From contig JBBQFC010000042.1 in NCBI GenBank assembly GCA_038321615.1, positions 1 through 28,459 on the forward strand: a stretch of 28,459 nt of DNA, given 5' to 3'. The notes under the pieces were generated by a model that was given only the letters and a program-made list of their open reading frames with translations, searched no databases and was not told the origin of the DNA. The translations under genes and the position numbers were made by a program. Positions 1 to 7,000 of the stretch are shown in pieces (the first letter of the stretch is position 1; every line of letters starts with the position of its first letter). The stretch is from JBBQFC01 sp038321615 (GTDB lineage: Bacteria > Bacteroidota > Bacteroidia > Flavobacteriales_D > Cryomorphaceae).

Positions 1-96
1 CTTACCGAAGTGCTCCACCGCATCGCAGATCATAAAATAAGCACGCTCTACGAGCTCTTTCCGCAAAATCTAAAACTGCCAGAGCAGGAGCCCTAG
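1..96 (+). CDS. IS66-family transposase, C-terminal fragment (runs off window)
   Basis: The plus strand is open from base 1 to a TAG at 94-96, giving 31 residues that end a protein whose start lies outside the window. The residues (LHRIADHKIS, then ELFPQNLK) resemble the C-terminal tail of IS66-type TnpC transposases, where a stretch like 'RIADHxxxxxxELLPWN' is common. A GTAAGC-type terminus about 44 bp downstream supports this. TnpC is the DDE transposase of these elements. Only the tail is visible, so the family call is an inference from a short match. Confidence 0.55.
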   Translation, partial: LTEVLHRIADHKISTLYELFPQNLKLPEQEP

Positions 97-140
97 GAAA
101 ATCTCACTAAATCAAGAAGTGTAGTTGGTCGGGGGCTTAC
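1..140 (+). mobile_element. Right end of an IS66-like insertion sequence
   Basis: The sequence GGGGGCTTAC ends at 140. Its reverse complement begins GTAAGCCCCC, matching the GTAA start typical of IS66 terminal inverted repeats. It sits shortly after the transposase stop, as expected for the right end. IS66 elements usually duplicate 8 bp of target, so ATTCTAAA at 141-148 would be the predicted flank copy. The left end is outside the window, so neither the inverted repeat partner nor the duplication can be confirmed. Confidence 0.45.
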
Positions 141-323
141 ATTCTAAAACTGAATGGTGAGAAGTGTGTAATGCTCGTTAAATAGCCTTCTGGGAAGTAT
201 TCGACCCATTCACCCATTCTTTGACCAAACGAATTTTTCTTATTGTAATCTTGGGAAAAGACCATGCTGAGCGATGAAAGAAAAATTGATATCGAAATGA
301 ATAGCTTCATTCTTTATAGAGGT

Positions 324-449
324 GCCAGCGCTCGGCTGCAGCCAGTGGCGGTTTTGAAAACGTTTCTGTCCACCGAAGCCAAACGTAGTTTCAAGATAAA
401 TATTTTCTATAAGACTTTCGCCCACCATTGGATGTAGCCGAGCGTTGGC
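324..449. repeat. 126-bp imperfect palindrome, attC-like in shape
   Basis: Arms of about 30 nt at 324-353 and 420-449 pair with only a few mismatches. The outer tips are GCCAGCGCTCGGCT and AGCCGAGCGTTGGC, separated by a loop of about 66 nt. The structure starts only a few bases after the stop codon of the minus-strand gene at 453-854, the position an integron attC site takes after a cassette gene. The outer ends contain GTTGGC/GCCAAC but do not match the strict attC core consensus (RYYYAAC/GTTRRRY). It could also be a large transcript-end hairpin. A 70-residue minus-strand reading frame across 240-452 is best explained by this palindrome and is not called as a gene. Confidence 0.5.
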
Positions 450-452
450 CAT

Positions 453-854
453 TCACTTCTCTACTCGTTGATATTTTTCCAATTCTTTACTTATGTCGTC
501 CGTTACCATAAAAAGACTGAAGCACTGTTTACAAACCCAGCGGTTTTCGTTCCGGTATCCTTCAGTCAACCAATCGTCATAGTTGTCCTTATTCGAAATT
601 GTCCTAGTACAAATCTCGCAATGGTCGTGAGTCCAGCCGTCAGAGACTAGGTCCATATATTTCGTGTCGTAACTTTGTCCCACATATTGTCTTGATGTCT
701 TTCCGTTCTTGTCAATTAGTGCAGCTGTTGGCTTCCATTTCTCTAAATTCCAAGTTCCGTATTTTCTTAAATTATTTACAGTGTCGATTAGGCACTCGGC
801 TTCGAGTTCTCCCCAGTTGTCAATTTTTATAAATGATTTTATTTCCTTATTCAT
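453..854 (-). CDS. Small zinc-ribbon-like protein of unknown function
   Basis: This is a 133-residue protein if read from the ATG at 854. An in-frame start at 887 would add 11 residues lying in the hairpin-rich intergenic stretch. I do not recognise the family. It has no signal peptide or membrane segment and so is probably cytoplasmic. The middle carries H-x-H-C-x2-C and about 30 residues later V-C-x2-C, a pair of CxxC knuckles that could bind one zinc ion, with a conserved-looking W-rich stretch between. It is the middle unit of a minus-strand accessory strip, preceded by a toxin/antitoxin pair and followed at once by a 126-bp palindrome. The bases are AT-rich compared with the metal-efflux genes, suggesting acquired cargo. 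Confidence 0.6.
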   Translation of the reverse strand: MNKEIKSFIKIDNWGELEAECLIDTVNNLRKYGTWNLEKWKPTAALIDKNGKTSRQYVGQSYDTKYMDLVSDGWTHDHCEICTRTISNKDNYDDWLTEGYRNENRWVCKQCFSLFMVTDDISKELEKYQRVEK

Positions 855-903
855 TTGTCGTCTCTGTCCTGTCAACGGCATGTGCACAACGACCCGTATT
901 TAT

Positions 904-927
904 GGCGGCTGCGGTTTCGATGCCGCC
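904..927. repeat. GC-rich hairpin between toxin and zinc-ribbon genes
   Basis: GGCGGC at 904-909 pairs with GCCGCC at 922-927 around a 12-nt loop. It begins 20 nt after the stop of the PIN toxin on the minus strand. No T-run follows it, so it is not a classic intrinsic terminator. On the minus strand a TTGTGCACATGCCGT stretch (about 878-892) comes next, resembling a stretch found after the SnoaL-like gene. It may be a cassette-border structure rather than a terminator. Confidence 0.4.
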
Positions 928-947
928 TTTATCCCCGTGGGCCAGGG

Positions 948-1367
948 TTATCTAATCTTCTCTTTGAATTTTTGTATTGTAAGTATTTCTGTGCTGCCGT
1001 AAACTCTTATTTCTAACAAGTCCTTGTCGCCAGTAATTAAATAATCGGATTTACTCTCTTTCGATAAAGCTAATAGGAAATCATCTTTTGGATCTCGACA
1101 GATTTGTTCGATTTTCTTGATCTTTACTTTTTCGGAGACTATTTCAAGAAGGGAAATTAAGTCTGAAACTTTGTCCTGATCGAAGTACTTTTTTAGTTTT
1201 TCTCTTGATGTGACAAGTCGCAATTCATTTGTTAACTGGTCGGTAGTTATCAACCTGATTCGCTCGTTTACAATTAAGTCTTTTAGATTTTGAAGATCTT
1301 TGCCAATTAAAAAGCTAATCCAAAGATTGGTGTCGATGATTACTCTACTTGGCTTTTTGCTTGGCAT
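948..1367 (-). CDS. PIN-domain toxin of a type II toxin-antitoxin pair
   Basis: This 139-residue protein is a single PIN domain, predicted to be a Mg-dependent ribonuclease that blocks growth when not held by its antitoxin. The acidic active-site set is visible: D12 in VIIDTN, E48 in TNELR, the DPKDD cluster at 92-96, and D114/D116 in TGDKDLL. The RDPKDD plus TGDKDLL pair is characteristic of the 'putative toxin, PIN family' group found in Bacteroidota and Cyanobacteria. Its start lies inside the antitoxin gene (1345-1367 overlap), so translation is coupled. The pair sits in a strip of accessory genes next to an IS end and dispersed repeats, the usual setting for mobile toxin-antitoxin modules. 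Substrate RNA is unknown. Confidence 0.85.
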   Translation of the reverse strand: MPSKKPSRVIIDTNLWISFLIGKDLQNLKDLIVNERIRLITTDQLTNELRLVTSREKLKKYFDQDKVSDLISLLEIVSEKVKIKKIEQICRDPKDDFLLALSKESKSDYLITGDKDLLEIRVYGSTEILTIQKFKEKIR

Positions 1368-1581
1368 AAAGTTCAGTCCTTACGATTTCAACCTCCTTAT
1401 TTATTGTTTCTTGGTCAAGGTCGTCCGTCTTGAATGCCTTTAACAATGAAGTCAACTTTACATCAATAATCTCTCTTTCAAGTTCTTTTGATAGTCGTAT
1501 TTTCTCTTTTTTCGGCAATTGTCTAACCAAGTCCAAGATTTGGTCGAATCCTAAGTCAATATTGTAGGTCCCCATTTTCAT
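1345..1581 (-). CDS. Antitoxin partner of the PIN toxin
   Basis: This 78-residue charged protein lies directly upstream of the PIN toxin and overlaps it by 23 nt. The N-terminal part contains the pattern FDQILDLVRQLP followed by KKEKIRLSKELE, a short helix-rich motif common in antitoxins paired with PIN toxins of this group. The C-terminal half is a likely toxin-wrapping helix (KAFKTDDL, KEVEIVRTELY). A classic HTH or AbrB fold is not obvious. An internal ATG two codons in is an alternative start. By analogy with other pairs it would bind and inactivate the toxin and may repress its own promoter. Identification rests mainly on size, overlap and position. Confidence 0.7.
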   Translation of the reverse strand: MKMGTYNIDLGFDQILDLVRQLPKKEKIRLSKELEREIIDVKLTSLLKAFKTDDLDQETINKEVEIVRTELYAKQKAK

Positions 1582-1636
1582 AATTTCAAATTTAAGGTTT
1601 TTTGTTCACTTCACACTCTCCCACCGCCTGGCGCAA

Positions 1637-1766
1637 AACATCCATATAAACGACACTCCCCACCATCCTTATTGCGTAAATATCGCTAATGTACAAAGTG
1701 AGCAAATGCCGCAGCCAAATTTAACCGAAGTCCAGCTCCGCTCCAACAATTCATGAAGAAATGCCC
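1637..1766 (+). repeat. Dispersed repeat A, copy 1
   Basis: This non-coding block begins at AACATCCATATAAACGACAC and runs through a CCACC..TCCTTATTGCGT stretch to CTCCGCTCCAACAATTCATG. It aligns with copies at 2841, 19706 and 28276, all in the same orientation. Shared landmarks are GACACTCCCCCAC, TTGCGT..ATATC, CGAAGT.C.GCT.CGCTCC and the closing AATTCATGA. Each copy lies upstream of a minus-strand accessory gene; here that is the antitoxin gene. Confidence 0.75.
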
Positions 1767-1829
1767 TTAGAATCTAAGAAAATACCTGGATTTGACCGAA
1801 AAACAATCGTGAAACTGGAGTCTATAGGG

Positions 1830-1995
1830 CCGAAAAGCAATTGCTAATTTGTGCTGATCCCACTCATTTTAAGCCTGAATCTAGGCTTTAAATTTTAGAC
1901 ATTATTGTGTTGAACCTAAAAACAAAGAATGCTTAGGCGGGCTTACAAGGAGGGTATTAATAGGTGAACGGGGTTGCGCATCAGCTACTGTTGCT
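1830..1995 (+). repeat. Dispersed repeat B, copy 1
   Basis: This block aligns with 15992-16130. Shared landmarks in order are GCCGAAAAGCA.TTGCT, ATTTGTGCTGAT, CTGAAT, a GCTTA.GGCGG stretch, GGAGG, GGTGAA.GGGG and CATCAGCTAC.GTTG. It directly follows repeat A copy 1, so A and B together fill most of the gap between the toxin-antitoxin pair and the cytochrome gene. No open frame of note runs through it. Confidence 0.65.
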
Positions 1996-2024
1996 TGTAC
2001 ACGTCGTTATTCCTTATTGCTTTC

Positions 2025-2171
2025 TCAGTCTTCAAATTGTAGTTCGCCATTTTTTCCGAAGTGGGCTCTGTACAGTCGTTGTCCGTCCGAATTATAGATC
2101 ACCGAATCCATGAGATTACCATTTTTCCAATATGACTTTTGAACCCCGACAGCCAAAAGCCTTGAATTTAC
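2025..2171 (-). pseudogene. Remnant of a MORN/YwqK-like repeat protein, C-terminal end
   Basis: The minus strand is open for 48 codons between stops, ending at 2025-2027, with no plausible start. The translation contains SYWKNGNLMDSVIYNSDG followed by QRLYRAHFGKNGELQFED. This reads like the last repeats of a protein with Y-x-N-G-x-L type turns (MORN/YwqK-like repeats). The abrupt upstream stop and missing start suggest a decayed gene end left beside repeat B. It could instead be a chance open stretch, but the repeat-like pattern argues against that. Confidence 0.4.
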
Positions 2172-2218
2172 TCATATTGCACCTGTTTTTTATATACATT
2201 TTTGTGCTTTCGCACATT

Positions 2219-2797
2219 TTAGTTTTCCTTTTTCGACCCGCTTACTATCCTGGAAATAATTCCTTTTTGGGTCGTAAATTCTGCTACAAATACGCCAGCT
2301 AAATGGATTACGATAAATCCAACCAAGTAATAAATACCTAGTACATGGATTTCTTCCATTGGCACTTTGAATTCTTTCGGTCCAAATTCTATTATTAGTC
2401 CAGTAACCAAAGAAATAACAACACAGAGATAAAAAATGACATAGGTCCATTTTTGAAATTTCTCTTTTATCGATAGATCTTTAACAAAAGGATTTTGAAA
2501 CTTCATATGTCCAAAAAGGGGAAGCATAAAACGTAAACTAAATAGTCCAGTTAAGACATAGCCAATGTAAATATGCCAATCCCACATTGGTTGTCGTATC
2601 TTTTTCGCTAAAATGATAAGTTGATCCTGCGATAAAACCTGATCAGTTCCACTTAAATAATCTTGTATGATGGCTGCAACATTGTTTTTGTTCATCCACG
2701 TTAAACGCAAAAAAATGGTAATTAATAATAGCAGAAATGATACGGCTATCGCCCAATGAATAATGCGATATACCTTAGAATACGTTGTTTTTTCCAT
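2219..2797 (-). CDS. Cytochrome b561-type membrane protein (cytochrome b/b6 domain)
   Basis: This 192-residue inner-membrane protein has four predicted membrane helices at roughly 12-31, 74-95, 117-138 and 150-172. Histidines at H14, H75, H151 and H165 lie in or at the edges of these helices, the arrangement that holds two b-type haems in bacterial cytochrome b561 and Ni-Fe hydrogenase cytochrome b subunits. Such proteins pass electrons between quinols and periplasmic partners. No dehydrogenase or other partner gene is adjacent, so the electron donor is unknown. The gene sits alone between repeat B (left) and a short repeat A (right), in AT-rich sequence, and looks like acquired cargo rather than part of the neighbouring metal-efflux operon. 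Confidence 0.75.
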   Translation of the reverse strand: MEKTTYSKVYRIIHWAIAVSFLLLLITIFLRLTWMNKNNVAAIIQDYLSGTDQVLSQDQLIILAKKIRQPMWDWHIYIGYVLTGLFSLRFMLPLFGHMKFQNPFVKDLSIKEKFQKWTYVIFYLCVVISLVTGLIIEFGPKEFKVPMEEIHVLGIYYLVGFIVIHLAGVFVAEFTTQKGIISRIVSGSKKEN

Positions 2798-2840
2798 AAT
2801 GATTTTTTTTTAATATGATTATATTGACTTACAATGACCG

Positions 2841-2875
2841 CTAACATCCATATAAACGACGATCCCCCACCTTCC
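2841..2875 (+). repeat. Dispersed repeat A, truncated copy 2
   Basis: Only the first ~35 bp of repeat A are present (CTAACATCCATATAAACGAC, then GATCCCCCACC..TCC). The match stops about 4 nt before the stop codon of the adaptor gene at 2879. This marks a sharp border between accessory DNA and the efflux operon. Confidence 0.65.
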
Positions 2876-2878
2876 TAA

Positions 2879-4054
2879 TTATTCTGTGATTACGTTGAAG
2901 GCGCCGCTGATAAGGATTTCTGAATTTTCATCGAACTCCTGGCTGTTCCTTATCTCTACAAAGCCGCTGTTCGATTCGCCAAGCTGCACTTCTTTTTTCA
3001 CAAAGGTGTAGCCTTCAGTATCTGTTTTTGTGCGCAGCAGCACATAGAATTTACCATCAATATCCACTGCGGCGTCGACGGGCAAAGCTGGCTTTGATTC
3101 GGATGTAGTGAATATTTCCGCTTCCAGATACATCCCCGGACTAAATTGATCAGGGCTTTCTTGTTCTGCAAGGTGCCCATAGACCCGAATCGTTCGAAAT
3201 TCTGGGTCTATTGTTTTATTTACGAGATGAACGGATGCCTTGTGCACTGCGCTGTTGTCGTTTTGCAATTTGAATTCGATCAATTGACCAACTTGAACCT
3301 TTTGCAAGTCCTTTTCGAAGATGTTGAGTTCTAGAAGAAGCTGCTCGGTATTTACAATTGTCATCGCTGCCTGTGCCGGATTTAAGAATGCGCCTCTTGT
3401 AATGTTTATCTCGGTCACATAGCCATTGATTGGCGAATTGATCACTATTTGGGTTTGAATGTTTTCCATAGTGAGCCTCTCAGGATCCAAACCCATTAAG
3501 CTTAGTTTTTTACCCAGTGCCTGCATTCTCACCTGGGTTACGTTATAATCTGCTTCGGCTTTCAAGAAGGTTTTTTGCGAGGTGACGTTGTCCTGAGCAA
3601 GGTTTTTTTGTCTTTCGTAATCAGATTTCAAATAGGTGAGTTGCCCTTTTGCTTCGAGGTAATCCTGCTGCATCTGCACAAAATCTGGATTCTCCAATAC
3701 GAAAAGCGCTTGCCCTTTCTTCACTTTTTCGCCGGGTATGAGAAGGATACTTTTTACCGTCCCACCAAAATAAGGACTCACAGAAGCTTTATTTTCGGGC
3801 GGAACATCAATCATTCCGTTGGCCTTCAGTTTTTTGTGGAAAGTCTGCATTTCTAATTTCCCCAGTTTCATACCCGATGAATTGAACTGGGTATTGCTAA
3901 GCTCGAAAACGCTATCGTTGAGCATTTCAGGCGCTTCCACCTCTGTAGTGGTTTGGTTGGGATTTGATCCGCACGATAACAGGGTAAAGAGGATGGCTAT
4001 CATCAAAAAGCCCACCGCGTGCTGATTTATCGAAGTATTCAATTGTTTCTTCAT
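2879..4054 (-). CDS. Efflux RND periplasmic adaptor (CusB/CzcB-like lipoprotein)
   Basis: This 391-residue protein is the membrane-fusion subunit that links an RND pump to its outer-membrane channel. An N-terminal hydrophobic stretch ends in the lipobox LLSC with C28 as the likely lipidated cysteine. A region around residues 85-125 (pattern GGTVKSILL..GEKVKKGQALFVL) is the first half of the lipoyl/barrel-sandwich domain. The coiled hairpin at about 130-190 (QQDYLEAKGQLTYLKS) follows, then the second lipoyl half (INSPINGYVTEI) and beta-barrel. The gene starts 1 nt after the stop of the pump gene, so the two form one operon read from the minus strand. Fewer His/Met residues are visible than in copper-specific CusB, in keeping with a divalent-metal role, though this is weak evidence. 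Confidence 0.9.
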   Translation of the reverse strand: MKKQLNTSINQHAVGFLMIAILFTLLSCGSNPNQTTTEVEAPEMLNDSVFELSNTQFNSSGMKLGKLEMQTFHKKLKANGMIDVPPENKASVSPYFGGTVKSILLIPGEKVKKGQALFVLENPDFVQMQQDYLEAKGQLTYLKSDYERQKNLAQDNVTSQKTFLKAEADYNVTQVRMQALGKKLSLMGLDPERLTMENIQTQIVINSPINGYVTEINITRGAFLNPAQAAMTIVNTEQLLLELNIFEKDLQKVQVGQLIEFKLQNDNSAVHKASVHLVNKTIDPEFRTIRVYGHLAEQESPDQFSPGMYLEAEIFTTSESKPALPVDAAVDIDGKFYVLLRTKTDTEGYTFVKKEVQLGESNSGFVEIRNSQEFDENSEILISGAFNVITE

Positions 4055-4055
4055 G

Positions 4056-7000
4056 TTAGTTCATTAAATAATTTGCTTCGAGTACGGTCATATTGTACTG
4101 GAAAAGTGTGGTGAGGTAGGTGGTTTCAATGTTCTTTGCGTTGTCGAGGAGTTGGGTGTATTGTAAAAAGTTGATCTCCCCACCCTGGAAAGCTTTATTG
4201 GCGTGAAACAGGGTTTCTTCGGCCAAATTCTTACCCGCTGAGTCATAATAATCAAGCCCTTCCTTCAATTGGCGCAAGTCAGACTGAAGTGCTTCATACC
4301 GCGAGGTCAATTGTATTTCGTAGTCGGCGCGCTCATTTTCGATAATGCTGCTGCCCGTTTTTGCGGCTTTTATTTTAGCCTGTTGGCTTCCAAACCACAA
4401 CGGAATGGCCACACCCACTTGAAATCCAGAATAGGACTGTACCCCTGTACCGTTATTTGTTCCCTGGAAAACAGATGCATTCAAATCGGGCAGTAGCCTT
4501 TGTTTTTCTAGCGAGAGTTGGCGATTTGAAAGTTCCACGGCATCTGCATAGTAGTTCAAGGCTGGATGGTTGGCAGTGTCAAGCGGAATATGTGTAAGTC
4601 TATCCAATTGTAATTCGCTGACGGTAAATGCAGTATCTGATTGTAGCCATTGATTTAAAAGGATATACGATCGCTGAATACTCTCCCGTATTTGGTTGAG
4701 CTTCAGGGAAACTTCTTTTCGCTTTGTATCCGCCGTCAGCTTTTCCAGATAATTGGATTCCCCTTGGGTGTATCTTCTATTGGCGGCGTATTCGAACGAT
4801 GCGTATAAACTGTCCAGGTAGATGAAATTCTCTTGCATTTGTTGCCAATACACGATTTCGTAATAGGCTTTGGATACATCTTTCGTTACCATGCGTTTAT
4901 CTATCACAAATTGATCGGCCATCATTTGGGTTTTGCCCTGCATGACTTTTCGCTGTGCGCCATATACCGTTGGGAATTGAATGGACTGGCTAATGCCCCA
5001 CACGTCGAGAGGCAGGTTGTTGGGTGCGATATTGTTCAGGTCTTTATTGTAATAAATCTCTGTTTTATCTATGTCAATGGCATTTCCAACCAATTGATTA
5101 CTCTGTTCGATACGCTGGGCAGAGGCTTTAAGGCCCAGATTATTTCGCAAGGCAATTTCAATGGCATCCTCGGCCGTAATTTTTTGACCCTGACCCTGCC
5201 CTATTCTTGGCACGGCGAGCAGGAGGAAGAGCGAAAGGACTGCTGCAGATCCTTTTACGTTTGGTAGGTGCACCTTTCTGTCAAAGATGGCATACAGCAC
5301 CGGTAAGACGATCAGCGTAAGCAAGGTGGCGGAGATAAGACCCCCAACGACAACGGTTGCCAAGGGTCTCTGCACTTCGGCACCAGCTGAAGTGGAAATA
5401 GCCATGGGCAAAAATCCCAAAGCGGCAGCAGATGCCGTAAGCAGCACGGGCCTTAATCGGTTCTTCGTTCCTGTGAGAATACGCTTGTTGATGTCTGCGA
5501 TACCATGCGCTTTTAGTTCTTTGAATTCTTCGATCAGCACGATGCCATTCAATACAGCAATACCGAACAGCGCAATAAAACCAACCCCTGCCGAAATGCT
5601 GAATGGCAAGTCGCGGATGTAAAGAAAAATGACGCCGCCAATCGCCGACATAGGGATGGCACTATAGATAATCAAAGCTTCCTTCACCGAATCGAATGCG
5701 AAATAGAGTAGGACGAAAATTAATACCAACGCAATGGGAACGGCAATCATCAATCGCGCTTTGGCGGTTCTTAGGTTTTCAAACTGTCCACCGTAATCAA
5801 TGGTATAACCAATTGGAAGTTTCACCTTTTGGTCGATCACTTTTTGCACATCATCCACCACCGATTGTAAATCCCTGTTGCGGACATTCACTCCTACCAC
5901 GATTCTTCTCTTGGTATTGTCTCGCGATATTTTAGCAGGCCCTTTTGTGTAGGTGATGGTTGAAAATTCGCTGAGCGGCAGTTGATTTCCATTGGGCAGC
6001 TGCACCGTTGCCGTTTCGATGTTTTGAATGTCTTCAAGGTGTTCTTTGTCAAAGCGAATCACCAAATCAAATTGCTTTTCTCCTTCGAATACCGTTCCGG
6101 CTGTTTTACCTGCAAATCCCATGGTGATAATATTGTTTAAGTCTTCCACATTGAGTCCGTATTTGGCAATTTTTTGTCGGTCGTATTGCACCGACATTTG
6201 GGGCAAACCCACCACTTTTTCAACGGTGATATCGGCAGCACCTTCGATGTCTTGAATCGCTTTTTCGACCTCCACGGCCTTTTTATAAAGGATGTCGAGG
6301 TCTTCGCCGAAAATTTTAATGGCCAGGTCGGCACGCACGCCCGTAATCAATTCGTTGAAGCGCATCTCGATCGGTTGGGTAAATTCAAAATCTACCCCGG
6401 GAATTTCCGACAAGGCTTCTTTGAATTTGTCGGCCAATTCATCTTTGCTCTCGGCCGAAATCCATTCACCTTTAGGTTTGAGTTTAATGATCACATCGCT
6501 TTCTTCCATAGACATGGGGTCGGTAGGGACTTCGGCTGCACCTATTCTGCTCACTACTTGTTCCACCTCAGGAAATCGTTTGAGAATGTTTTCAATTCTT
6601 GTGGTGGCTATAACGGTATTGCTTAAGGATGTTCCAGTTTTCAAAACAGGTTGTATTACAAAATCACCTTCATCGAGTGTAGGCACAAATTCGCCACCCA
6701 TTTGTGTAAATAAAAATCCTACTGCTACCAGCAGGGTGAATGCCGAAGCCAGCACCAATTTCTTTCTGCCCAAAGCCCAAGTAATAGTAGGGTCATATTT
6801 ATTCTCCAAAAAAGCAATGAGTCTTTTCGAGATGCTGTTCTTTTCAGGGTCGGAAGGTTTGATGAACATCGAAGCCATCACAGGCACGTAGGTAAAGCAT
6901 AGGATCATGGCGCCAATCAAGGCAAAACAAAACACCAAGGCCATTGGTCTGAACATCTTACCCTCTACACCCACAAGGGAAAGGATAGGGATAAAAACGA

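Noticed and set aside
240..452. 70-residue minus-strand reading frame
   Set aside because: It lies over the 126-bp palindrome and has no recognisable protein features; the palindrome explains the sequence.
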